Source: Psychrobacter sp. UBA3480
GTDB taxonomy: Bacteria > Pseudomonadota > Gammaproteobacteria > Pseudomonadales > Moraxellaceae
Direction of reading: 5' to 3'
Length of the DNA: 9,479 bases
Assembly (NCBI RefSeq): GCF_002377945.1
Contig: NZ_DFQV01000016.1
Coordinates: 1 to 9,479 of the forward strand
Shown: positions 1 to 6,386 of the stretch, piece by piece
How positions within the stretch are numbered: position 1 is the stretch's first letter
How the letters are laid out: each line of letters begins with the position of its first letter
Position numbers and translations under genes: made by a program
The notes under the pieces: model-generated
The model's database searches: none
Seen by the model: the letters and a program-made list of their open reading frames with translations, nothing else
Told to the model about the DNA's origin: nothing

Positions 1-1191
1 GTAGTACTCGATGACCTCGCTTGGATCTTCGTAGTTTTCAGCGGCTTCTTTGATGAAGGTTTCAACACGCTCTTGATCTACTTCTAAGCCTTTAGTATCG
101 ATAACACGGGCAACGATGATGCCAAGACGGGCAGCACGTAGCGCTTGCTCTTCAAATAGCTCATTTGGCAGCATGTCTTTATCGAAGCTATCAGCATTCG
201 CGCCGAACTGCTGAGAGAAACGTTGCATCATCATGTTGCGTTGACGCTCGATTTCTTGCTCTAGCATCGCGTTTGGTACGTCAAACTCGTTCTTTTCTAA
301 CAATGCGTCAAAAGTCGCTTGCTTAACTTGGCTACGCGCAGCGTTTTTGATTTCGCGTTCCATGTTTTTGCGTACGTCTTCTTTCAACTTCTCAACGCCG
401 CCTTCTTTTACGCCGAATAGCTCAAGGAACTCTTCGTTGATTTCAGGTAGCTTAGATTTTTCAACCAGTTTTACATTGATTTTGAACTGAGCTTCTTTAC
501 CAGCTAGGTTCTCAGCTTGGTAATCTTCTGGGAAAGTGACGTCGATAGTTTTTTCTTCGCCAGCTTTCATGCCTTTGATACCAGCTTCAAAACCTGGAAT
601 CATCTGGTTGCTACCGATAACTAGTTTAAAGTCTTCAGCAGAGCCGCCTTCGAATTTTTCGCCGTCGATAGAACCTTCAAAGTCAAAAGTCACTTGGTTG
701 TCTTTCGCAGCCATGCCCTTTTTCTCAACGAATTCTTCACGTTGCTTTTGTAGGTTTTCGATCATAGTGTCAACGTCTTCTTCACTCACTTGTGCAGTGT
801 GACGCTCAACTTCGATCTCATCGATACCTTGTACATCTACTTCTGGGAAGATTTCAACAGTGGCTTGATATACCAAGAAATCGTCTTCAAGTTTTACGTC
901 GTCGATGTTAGGCATGCCAACAGCGCGGATGTCTTCAGATTTGATCGCTTCAAATACAGTATCACGGATGACATCGTTGATAACTTCTTGTTGAATGCCA
1001 GCACCGTACTGAGAGCGGATGTGTGACATAGGGACGTTACCTTTACGGAAACCGTCAATCTTGGCAGTTTTCGCAACTTGGCGAATACGGCCTTCAACTT
1101 TGTTTTGAATTTTTTCAACGGGCACTTTAACCGTTAGCTGGGTTTCTTTATTAGATAGCTTGTTGGTTGTGACTTGTAAATCTGTAGCCAT
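1..1191 (-). CDS. tig: Trigger factor (ribosome-associated chaperone, peptidyl-prolyl isomerase), C-terminus cut by window edge
   Basis: This protein binds the ribosome exit tunnel and shields nascent chains; it also has FKBP-type prolyl isomerase activity and acts in the cytoplasm. The reading frame is open from the ATG at 1191 to the window edge, giving 397 residues against about 430-450 for the family, so only the last few dozen residues are missing. The N-terminal ribosome-binding signature GFRKGNVP is at residues 47-54. The FKBP-like domain occupies roughly 160-255 and includes [17 protein letters not shown] and [19 protein letters not shown]. The remainder matches the helical C-terminal chaperone domain, with [14 protein letters not shown] and [14 protein letters not shown] stretches. 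The start is supported by AAGGTG eight bases upstream. In related bacteria clpP and clpX follow tig, and would lie beyond the left edge. Recognition is by direct resemblance to the E. coli protein. Confidence 0.97.
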   Translation of the reverse strand, partial: MATDLQVTTNKLSNKETQLTVKVPVEKIQNKVEGRIRQVAKTAKIDGFRKGNVPMSHIRSQYGAGIQQEVINDVIRDTVFEAIKSEDIRAVGMPNIDDVKLEDDFLVYQATVEIFPEVDVQGIDEIEVERHTAQVSEEDVDTMIENLQKQREEFVEKKGMAAKDNQVTFDFEGSIDGEKFEGGSAEDFKLVIGSNQMIPGFEAGIKGMKAGEEKTIDVTFPEDYQAENLAGKEAQFKINVKLVEKSKLPEINEEFLELFGVKEGGVEKLKEDVRKNMEREIKNAARSQVKQATFDALLEKNEFDVPNAMLEQEIERQRNMMMQRFSQQFGANADSFDKDMLPNELFEEQALRAARLGIIVARVIDTKGLEVDQERVETFIKEAAENYEDPSEVIEYY

Positions 1192-1725
1192 GTTAATTAC
1201 ACCTTTAGGATTAAGTAGTACGTTTGATTAATGAAATAGTACTTAGGGTTAAATTGTAATAGACAGACCGCGCCTCAAATTACGGGCATGTACGACGGGC
1301 TGCCGTTGAAATAAATAGGGGATAGCGATAGTGCACAACGTCAAATTCAGTGCCAGTAGCAATCGCCGCTGATACCAAAAGGTGAACCTGCTGAGGTTGT
1401 CCATGCTATCAAATATCGATAATAAACCGTTAATGCACCGCATAATAACGCTTTTTGGTGAATTATACAGCCAAATAACGGATTTCAACAAAATTTTAAA
1501 AGTAGAACAGTATAATCTATCTGTTTATTAAAGTAAAAATTATCTCTTTGTCGGCATGTTTCCTTATGTTGCTTGCTATTTTATGGCTTAATTTTATATA
1601 AAGAGTTAGCCATATTCATAATCAATAAATAAGATAACGGATAAGAAACAGCGATAAGGTTGCAAGCGTACTATGAGTATTAAGTGCACTTATGGATAGT
1701 TATAAATAGAACAGCTATAAGGTAC
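1192..1725. other. Intergenic region between rdgB and tig (about 530 bp)
   Basis: No confident gene is present. Positions 1490-1725 are strongly AT-rich, whereas 1255-1445 is clearly more GC-rich. The GC-richer part holds a minus-strand open frame whose last 51 codons (ATG at 1404, stop at 1249) would encode one hydrophobic segment flanked by arginines. No good ribosome binding site precedes it. A 15-base palindrome, TATAAG-GTA-CTTATA, lies at 1716-1730 across the rdgB stop codon. It has no T-run, so it is a weak terminator candidate at best. I saw no tRNA-like arms. Confidence 0.6.
1509..1537 (-). promoter_or_regulatory. Candidate sigma-70 promoter for tig
   Basis: On the minus strand, TTTACT (1532-1537, 4 of 6 matches to TTGACA) is followed after 17 bases by TATACT (1509-1514, 5 of 6 matches to TATAAT). 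Transcription would begin near 1502 and give tig a leader of about 310 bases. That is long, so a nearer promoter may exist. The spacing is ideal, but the surrounding AT-richness makes chance matches likely. Confidence 0.33.
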
Positions 1726-2379
1726 TTATAAAGGTAGCTGCGCCAATAGCTGCTGGATTGCCTGACCACGATGGCTGATGTTGTTTTTATCAGTAGCGCT
1801 TAGACTAGCCGCACTGGCTTGTAAATCAGGTAACCAAAACAATGGATCATACCCAAAGCCACCATCACCATGCGCTGTCTCTGAAATCTCTCCATGCCAT
1901 AATCCTTGGGCGACAATCGGTAGCGGATCATCGGCATGACGCACCATTGCCAGTACGCAAACGAACATACCTTTGATCGGAGTATCTGGCTCTGCTGCGC
2001 GGATAGGCTGCAAGTCGGCGATGAGCTTGGCGTTATTTTTACTATCGTTGCCATGCTCGCCCGCATAGCGCGCAGAGTAGATACCTGGCGCATTGCCTAG
2101 TACAGGCACGCACAGTCCTGAATCATCAGCAATCGCAGGCAGTCCACTGATACGGCTCGCATGACGGGCTTTGATAATGGCGTTTTCTACAAAGCTTAGA
2201 CCATCCTCGATGGCGTCTTCGATATCAAGCTGACCTTGCGGGACAATCGTCACGTCCAAGTTCACTTCGGCAAATAGCCGTTTAAACTCAGCCAATTTGC
2301 CTTTATTGTTACTGGCCAGTACCCATTGGTTGGCTGTTGTCGGGTGGGTAGCAGTTAACGAGGTATCAGTGGTGCTCAT
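1726..2379 (-). CDS. rdgB: dITP/XTP pyrophosphatase (non-canonical purine NTP hydrolase, RdgB/HAM1 family)
   Basis: This enzyme hydrolyses dITP, ITP and XTP to the monophosphate plus pyrophosphate, keeping deaminated purines out of DNA and RNA; it is cytoplasmic. Family motifs appear in order: the nucleotide-binding start SNNKGK (residues 23-28), FVENAIIKARHA (63-74), the acidic IADDSGL (83-89) with metal-binding and catalytic aspartates, PGIYSARYAGE, GGFGYDP (173-179) and SHRGQA (202-207). Its 217 residues exceed the 197 of E. coli RdgB mainly because of about 15 extra N-terminal residues, rich in Thr and Ser, before the first strand. The ATG at 2379 is the only ATG before the conserved core, so it was kept. 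The ribosome binding site is poor, with only GGA about 11 bases upstream. The gene stands alone between two long intergenic gaps, with tig downstream on the same strand. Confidence 0.96.
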   Translation of the reverse strand: MSTTDTSLTATHPTTANQWVLASNNKGKLAEFKRLFAEVNLDVTIVPQGQLDIEDAIEDGLSFVENAIIKARHASRISGLPAIADDSGLCVPVLGNAPGIYSARYAGEHGNDSKNNAKLIADLQPIRAAEPDTPIKGMFVCVLAMVRHADDPLPIVAQGLWHGEISETAHGDGGFGYDPLFWLPDLQASAASLSATDKNNISHRGQAIQQLLAQLPL

Positions 2380-2582
2380 AGAGTCAGTCCGTTATATAAA
2401 GATGATGAAAAACTATTATTCGAGTAGGTTTTATTTATCTTCTGTAGCGCTAATCGGTAAATTGTTTGTCGATTGAAGTAGTTATACTAACAATGACAAC
2501 GCATGAGTTTGGAGTGAATGCAGTTACCGCTTAATAAATAACCAATCGCTATACAGATTGTACGGGCTATAACATTTGGTAA

Positions 2583-2611
2583 CTGATATTATTGATCACT
2601 ATTGCTATAAT
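2583..2611 (+). promoter_or_regulatory. Candidate extended -10 promoter upstream of sodB
   Basis: CTGATA (2583-2588, 4 of 6 matches to TTGACA) is followed after 17 bases by a perfect TATAAT (2606-2611), which is immediately preceded by TGC, the extended -10 motif. This is the best promoter match in the window. Transcription would start near 2618, exactly at the left arm of an inverted repeat. It could drive sodB with a leader of about 310 bases or a separate short transcript. Confidence 0.45.
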
Positions 2612-2617
2612 AGATAC

Positions 2618-2696
2618 CAAGCTACAGTGAATTATATCTTATAGCTTGTGAATATTAAGTTAATAAAAGTCTATAAAGTCAGAGACTTGGCTTTTT
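2618..2696 (+). ncRNA. Possible small RNA (about 80 nt) upstream of sodB
   Basis: Starting at the predicted transcription start, CAAGCTA (2618-2624) pairs perfectly with TAGCTTG (2642-2648) around a 17-base loop. Further on, AAGTCT (2667-2672) pairs with AGACTT (2683-2688), or alternatively AAGTC (2676-2680) pairs with GACTT (2684-2688), and this is followed by GGC and five Ts (2692-2696). A promoter, a 5' hairpin and a terminator-like hairpin together would make an RNA of about 80 bases. The terminator stem is short and AT-rich, and no known RNA family was recognised, so this is speculative. Confidence 0.2.
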
Positions 2697-2874
2697 GGCG
2701 AAGAATAATAGCAATAAGTAACCGCTAGGTTAATTTTGGATTCATAATGATACGTGATATTGTATTGAGCAGTACCGTGTATCAAGCGATAAAGTTCATT
2801 TCAAACAATAAACTCAGCCAATTTAGTCCGCTATTTTATAGTGTTTTTTGCGGTGTAAAAATAGCGTAAAATTC

Positions 2875-2902
2875 AGTTTCTATAAGCAAGTTTTTATAAA
2901 CT
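2875..2902 (+). promoter_or_regulatory. Hairpin in the probable sodB 5' leader
   Basis: AGTTT (2875-2879) plus ATAA (2882-2885), with a two-base bulge, pairs with TTATAAACT (2894-2902) around a loop of about eight bases. It ends about 14 bases before the AAGGA ribosome binding site at 2917-2921. The stem is AT-rich, so its stability would be modest and temperature dependent. A TAAAAT at 2867-2872 could be a proximal -10, but no good -35 accompanies it. Confidence 0.3.
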
Positions 2903-2931
2903 AACGGCTAAACAGCAAGGATGAAATAATT

Positions 2932-3561
2932 ATGTCAAACATTACTTTACCAGACCTACCATACGCGAAAGACGCACTAGAGCCACATATCAGTGCCGAA
3001 ACGCTAGAGTATCATCATGACAAGCATCATGCCGCTTATGTAAACAAGCTAAAAGACATGTTGCCAGGTTCTGGTCTAGAAGACAAAACATTGCCAGAAA
3101 TCATCGTAGCGACTGCTAAAGATGACAGCAAGCAAGGTATGTTCAACCAAGCAGCTCAAGTATGGAACCACACGTTCTACTGGAACTGCATGACGCCAAC
3201 AAACGGCGGCGGCGAACCTACTGGCGATCTAAAAGCAAAAATCGAAGAAGATTTCGGTAGCTACGACAAGTTCCGTGAAGAGTTCAAAAACGCAGCATTG
3301 ACTCAGTTTGGTTCAGGTTGGGCGTGGCTAGTTGCTGACAAAGTCGGTGGCAAATTGTCAATCGCTAAAACTGCTAACGCTGACACCCCACTTGCACATG
3401 ACCAAGTAGCGGTATTAACTTGTGATGTATGGGAACACGCGTACTATGTAGATTACCGTAACCGTCGTCCTGACTATGTTGACACGTTCCTAGACAAGCT
3501 AGTGAACTGGGACTACGCAAATGCAAAATATAAAGGTCAAGATGCTGGCGTTGAAGAGTAA
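2932..3561 (+). CDS. sodB: Superoxide dismutase, iron type
   Basis: This enzyme converts superoxide to oxygen and hydrogen peroxide in the cytoplasm; there is no signal peptide. The protein has 209 residues, slightly longer than the 193 of E. coli SodB. The difference is a few added residues after the N-terminal helices (around 63-69) and a longer C-terminus. The four metal ligands are visible as H28, H80 (in AAQVWNHTFYWN), D165 and H169 (in DVWEHAYYVDYRNRRPDY). Q76, in the AAQVWNH motif, is the glutamine position typical of iron rather than manganese enzymes. The start is supported by AAGGA ten bases upstream. The gene is monocistronic: a strong terminator follows the stop by about 25 bases, and the next gene converges on it. 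Confidence 0.97.
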   Translation: MSNITLPDLPYAKDALEPHISAETLEYHHDKHHAAYVNKLKDMLPGSGLEDKTLPEIIVATAKDDSKQGMFNQAAQVWNHTFYWNCMTPTNGGGEPTGDLKAKIEEDFGSYDKFREEFKNAALTQFGSGWAWLVADKVGGKLSIAKTANADTPLAHDQVAVLTCDVWEHAYYVDYRNRRPDYVDTFLDKLVNWDYANAKYKGQDAGVEE

Positions 3562-3578
3562 TCTTTAACGACTAGGTA

Positions 3579-3616
3579 TTTGATTGAAAAAAGGACACCG
3601 CGAGGTGTCCTTTTTT
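3579..3616 (+). repeat. Direct repeat copy 1 (terminator-bearing, 38 bases)
   Basis: Aligned without gaps to 4657-4694 it has 33 of 38 identical positions. The similarity extends left of the hairpin, starting with TTTG, and covers the GGACAC and GTGTCC arms. The five differences include two in the loop region. Confidence 0.8.
3587..3616. terminator. Strong bidirectional intrinsic terminator between sodB and the SDR gene
   Basis: A perfect 13-base-pair stem, AAAAAAGGACACC with GGTGTCCTTTTTT, closes on a GCGA tetraloop of the stable GNRA type. Six Ts follow the GC core on either strand, so it can end both sodB (plus) and the converging SDR gene (minus, stop about 80 bases away). A diverged copy lies at 4667-4692. 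Confidence 0.93.
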
Positions 3617-3695
3617 ATGTGACAATTTTATATATAGCTTTCTATTTTGATATCTGATCAAAACATATTTTTAATAGAGTAGTGCCGTTATGCTA

Positions 3696-4436
3696 TTAGG
3701 CTATACCGCCGTTTGCGCCGATATTTTGTCCAGTAACCCAAGCTGCTTCTTCACTGACCAAAAACGCCACTACACGAGCGATATCAACTGGTTCACCGAT
3801 ACGGTTAAATGGTGACATGCTAGCAAGTCTCTCTACCGTGTCATCCGATTTACCTTGATGAAATAGCTCAGTGTCAGTAGGGCCTGGAGATATTGCATTA
3901 ACCGTGATGTTGCGCTCGCCAACTTCTTTGGCAAATATACGGGTCAGCTGATCGACTGCACCTTTGGTCGCACAGTAGGCACCGTAACTAGGTAGCAGCA
4001 TGCGAGTGGTTGTGCTTGATAGATTTACGACACGACCACCGTCATTGAGTTTAGTCGCGGCTTCACGCAATGTGTTGAAAGTGCCTTTTACATTGATAGC
4101 AAATATACGGTCAAAGTCTTCATCGGTAGTTTCGGCAATGGGTTTATTAATCATTATTCCTGCGCTATTGACCAAGATATCTGGCTTACCAAACGCGCTG
4201 ATAGTGGCATCAAACATGGCTTCGACTTGTTTGGTATTGCTAACATCAGCTTGAACGGCGATTGCTTCACCGCCTGCGGATTTAATCTGGCTTACGATAT
4301 CGTTAGCCGCTTCGCCATCGTTTGCATAGTTAATAACGGTTTTCGCCCCTGATTCTGCGAGTAGTATGGCTATCTGTGCGCCGATACCTTTTGATGAACC
4401 GGTTACAATCGCGACTTTATTATTTAGTGTTGTCAT
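3696..4436 (-). CDS. SDR-family (short-chain dehydrogenase/reductase) oxidoreductase, substrate unknown
   Basis: This is a classical SDR of 246 residues with a complete active site. The Rossmann glycine motif is TGSSKGIG (12-19), the structural NSAG is at 90-93, and the catalytic tetrad is N115, S141, Y154 and K158 (YCATK). The PG motif SPGPTDTE follows, and the typical C-terminal end is VTGQNIGANGG. The lysine in the glycine loop and the lack of an acidic residue after the second strand suggest NADP(H), but this is an inference. It resembles FabG-like reductases and sugar or alcohol dehydrogenases and cannot be assigned a substrate. I chose the ATG at 4436 because GGAG lies nine bases upstream. 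A longer frame starting with TTG at 4451 would put that ribosome binding site inside the coding sequence. The gene stands alone, flanked by two similar hairpin terminators, with no adjacent regulator. Confidence 0.92.
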   Translation of the reverse strand: MTTLNNKVAIVTGSSKGIGAQIAILLAESGAKTVINYANDGEAANDIVSQIKSAGGEAIAVQADVSNTKQVEAMFDATISAFGKPDILVNSAGIMINKPIAETTDEDFDRIFAINVKGTFNTLREAATKLNDGGRVVNLSSTTTRMLLPSYGAYCATKGAVDQLTRIFAKEVGERNITVNAISPGPTDTELFHQGKSDDTVERLASMSPFNRIGEPVDIARVVAFLVSEEAAWVTGQNIGANGGIA

Positions 4437-4570
4437 CGATGCTTTCTCCAATATTATGAGTGAATATCAGTACGCTTATATTGCGTTTTGACTGATGTCT
4501 CTTGATTAGTAGGATATAAATTACCAGTGTGCAAAACGAATAAGTAGAGCGATTCTGTAGGCTTGTTTTG

Positions 4571-4582
4571 GATAAATTTATC
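4571..4582. repeat. 12-base perfect palindrome upstream of the SDR gene
   Basis: GATAAATTTATC lies 135 bases upstream of the SDR start. A second inverted repeat, TCTATGC/GCATAGA with a nine-base loop, follows at 4590-4612. Either could be an operator, but no adjacent regulator gene points to one, and AT-rich palindromes arise easily by chance. Confidence 0.3.
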
Positions 4583-4656
4583 TATTGTGTCTATGCGGAT
4601 GTAAAGCATAGAGTTTAAGAGGTTGGCGTGGAAAGGGAGTTTCTAGCTATTGAGGG

Positions 4657-4694
4657 TTTGGATGAGAAAAGGACACGGTGAGGTGTCCTTTTTT
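4657..4694 (+). repeat. Direct repeat copy 2 (terminator-bearing, 38 bases)
   Basis: This is the partner of 3579-3616. The loop here reads GGTGAG, where the other copy has CGCGAG, which shortens the GC part of the stem by one pair. The two copies bracket the SDR gene. Confidence 0.8.
4667..4692. terminator. Intrinsic terminator downstream of the acidic-protein gene, near-copy of the sodB terminator
   Basis: AAAAGGACAC pairs with GTGTCCTTTT around a GGTGAG loop. On the minus strand it lies about 30 bases beyond the stop of the 258-residue gene and would end that transcript, although the T-tract there is short (TTTTCTC). On the plus strand eight Ts follow, a stronger tail, yet no plus-strand gene precedes it. 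It is 33 of 38 bases identical, in direct orientation, to the element around the sodB terminator. Confidence 0.8.
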
Positions 4695-4720
4695 TTAACT
4701 TTAAATTTGATTAAAAGAAA

Positions 4721-5497
4721 TTACCAATATTCAGCACCGAAAATCTGATTATCTCCTAGTGAGTCCATTGAATCATCTGTTATTTCACTGGCTTTTTCTA
4801 TCAATGTTTCAAATAACTTCTGCTCTTTAGGATTCAAACAATATCTTGTAATAACAGTTTCATAGTCAGCAGGGTAATATAGAATTGCTAAGTAATGGAG
4901 ACAAATCTTTTCTTTTTCATAAGATAATATAAGCTCAAAGCTAGATCCTGACTCTACCCCATGTAGATACAAGTAGTCTTCTACTTTACATTTTTCAAGG
5001 TCTTGAACGTTTTCCCAAGTTGACGCCAAATTATCTTTATATTTTAGAAAATAGGGTACATAGACACTTTCTGTTTTATGAATATTGATAAAGTAATCAA
5101 TTAGCCTTGTACGACTCACAACCTGAAAGTCAAAAAAATACTCACGATTCTCGTAGTTTGAAGTGGCATTGTATAAATCACCTTCTAATACATAAGATTT
5201 TAGGATTTCAGAGGGTCTTTTGTCGTACCAACCATTAAGCTCTGAATGTGGTGGTAGCCATAAAATATATACTTTTCCTTCTTTAGCATAGTTTTCGTTT
5301 TCATCAAGTTTTATAGAGTAGGTTTTACCTACTTCTGGTAATAAGCCTTCTAGCGCTATCACTTCTTCCCAGCTTTCATCCCAGCATAATTTTGACCACT
5401 GCATCGTTTGCAACAGCTGAATAGATTTTTCGTGCTCATTTTCTGGTTCTTTATGAGACCGAAAAAAATCAAATAAGTTCGCTAAGTTTATCGACAT
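4721..5497 (-). CDS. Hypothetical acidic protein, family not recognised
   Basis: I do not recognise this 258-residue protein. It is strongly acidic: about 46 Asp and Glu against 25 Lys and Arg. It has many aromatic residues, including a tryptophan-rich N-terminal stretch, MQWSKLCWDESWEE. There is no signal peptide or convincing membrane segment, so it is probably a soluble cytoplasmic protein. The frame is intact. The ATG at 5497 shares its A with the TGA of the upstream DUF72 gene (TGATG), and GAGG lies seven bases upstream. A GTG three bases earlier is possible but worse spaced. The overlap implies translational coupling to DUF72. The coding sequence is noticeably more AT-rich than its neighbours, with many AAA, TTT and TAT codons, which may mean later acquisition. 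Small acidic proteins of this kind include immunity-like proteins, but nothing here proves such a role. Confidence 0.85.
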   Translation of the reverse strand: MSINLANLFDFFRSHKEPENEHEKSIQLLQTMQWSKLCWDESWEEVIALEGLLPEVGKTYSIKLDENENYAKEGKVYILWLPPHSELNGWYDKRPSEILKSYVLEGDLYNATSNYENREYFFDFQVVSRTRLIDYFINIHKTESVYVPYFLKYKDNLASTWENVQDLEKCKVEDYLYLHGVESGSSFELILSYEKEKICLHYLAILYYPADYETVITRYCLNPKEQKLFETLIEKASEITDDSMDSLGDNQIFGAEYW

Positions 5498-6315
5498 CAC
5501 AAAACCTCAAACCCAAAATTACCCAACGCTTCTCGCAGCATCGCAATATTATAATAAGCGTGTGCATTGACGGTGTTTTGAAAGAAAATATAGAGCGTAT
5601 CAAAATGCTGTCGCTGATTGGCAATCGCTTGCGCCCAGTATTGCATCTCTGTCTCACTATAACGATAATCATGGCGATCAGCCGCACTCATCGCATCCCA
5701 CCAGTTTAGGTTATTGCCATGCATGCGCAGATAGCCAGTGCGCTCAGTAAATATCAATCGTGACGGTGGCAGTCCGCTAACCTTGGGATAATCGACGCTA
5801 CACCAAATGAGACCTTGCTGCCGAAAGCTATCGACCACTTGCGGCGTGTGCCAAGCGTTATGACGAAACTCAATGGTGAGTGGGTAGTCTTGAAACCAAC
5901 TGACGAGGTTCGCTAAATAGAGACGGTGCTCGCGAGTACGATCAAAGCCATGCGGAAACTGTAATAGTAAAGGCGCTAAAGCATTTGCTTCGATAAGTGG
6001 AGATAAAGCGTTTAGAAATGCCTGTGCGTGTTCGGCAGTGCCTTTACGTGCATGAGTAAAGTCTTGATGCAGTTTGACGGCGAACTTCAACTGACTATCC
6101 GCCTGTGTATAAGCTTTATCGACCATCCCAGCAAAGGCTTTTTGTCCGATGGGCGCATAAAATGTACTGTTGATTTCGACTGCGCCGTATTGTTTGGCGT
6201 ATTCACGTAAGAAGTCGGTTTTTTTGGTGCCGGTGGGATACAGCGTACCGAGCAAATCGGTATCGCTATAGCCACCAGTGCCGAGGTAAATGCGCGGGGT
6301 AGGGGAACTGTCCAT
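5497..6315 (-). CDS. DUF72 domain protein (YecE-like TIM barrel)
   Basis: This belongs to the DUF72 family, predicted TIM-barrel proteins without an established biochemical role. The characteristic blocks are present in order: GTGGYS (residues 12-17), VEINSTFY (46-53), FAVKLHQDFTH (78-88), LLLQFPHGF (116-124), IEFRHNAWH (148-156), YLRMHG (195-200) and YIFFQNTVNAHAYYNI near the C-terminus. The length of 272 residues is normal. I used the ATG at 6315; an in-frame GTG at 6324 would add three residues but has a poorer context, and a weak GAGTGG precedes the ATG. The stop overlaps the start of the acidic-protein gene by one base. The ispA stop lies about 70 bases upstream on the same strand, so co-transcription from ispA is plausible. 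Confidence 0.93.
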   Translation of the reverse strand: MDSSPTPRIYLGTGGYSDTDLLGTLYPTGTKKTDFLREYAKQYGAVEINSTFYAPIGQKAFAGMVDKAYTQADSQLKFAVKLHQDFTHARKGTAEHAQAFLNALSPLIEANALAPLLLQFPHGFDRTREHRLYLANLVSWFQDYPLTIEFRHNAWHTPQVVDSFRQQGLIWCSVDYPKVSGLPPSRLIFTERTGYLRMHGNNLNWWDAMSAADRHDYRYSETEMQYWAQAIANQRQHFDTLYIFFQNTVNAHAYYNIAMLREALGNFGFEVL

Positions 6316-6339
6316 GTTGACCACTCACTGCCGTTTTGG

Positions 6340-6356
6340 GTAATAAAATTTATTAC
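6340..6356. repeat. 17-base AT-rich palindrome between ispA and the DUF72 gene
   Basis: GTAATAAA-A-TTTATTAC is a perfect eight-base inverted repeat around one central base, 25 bases upstream of the DUF72 start. It could be an operator or a weak hairpin separating ispA from DUF72. There is no GC core and no T-run, so it is not a normal terminator. Its core resembles the palindrome at 4571-4582. Confidence 0.35.
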
Positions 6357-6386
6357 GATATCTGCTTTCGCCTGCTATTCGACAAG

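Larger units (their letters stand above)
2380..2931. other. Divergent intergenic region between rdgB and sodB (about 550 bp)
   Basis: There is no open frame of useful length. The region must hold the promoters of both divergent genes. The clearest elements are a plus-strand extended -10 promoter at 2583-2611, an inverted repeat CAAGCTA/TAGCTTG at 2618-2648, a terminator-like hairpin at 2667-2696 and an AT-rich hairpin at 2875-2902 just before the sodB ribosome binding site. A 6-base motif GTAAAA occurs twice, 11 bases apart, at 2855-2860 and 2866-2871. I could not find a convincing Fur box. Confidence 0.6.

Noticed and set aside
1405..1491. Extension of the small pre-tig frame back to a TTG at 1491
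   Set aside because: The TTG sits in AT-rich DNA close to the predicted tig promoter without a ribosome binding site. Only the shorter ATG form is worth considering, and that is itself doubtful.
1511..1516. Perfect TATAAT on the plus strand in the tig-rdgB gap
   Set aside because: No -35 lies at 16-18 bases and no plus-strand gene follows. It overlaps the better minus-strand TATACT.
1716..1730. Palindrome at the rdgB stop as a terminator
   Set aside because: The stem is AT-only apart from one pair, has no T-tract and overlaps the last codons, so it is unlikely to terminate transcription.
2700..2931. Fur box for iron control of sodB
   Set aside because: I looked for a GATAATGATAATCATTATC-like 19-base palindrome and saw none convincing.
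4437..4451. TTG at 4451 as the start of the SDR gene
   Set aside because: It would place the GGAG ribosome binding site inside the coding sequence. The ATG at 4436 has ideal spacing to it and gives a normal SDR N-terminus.
4452..4660. Remnant of a plus-strand gene ending at the second terminator copy
   Set aside because: Neither the reading frames nor the base composition of this stretch suggest a former coding sequence.
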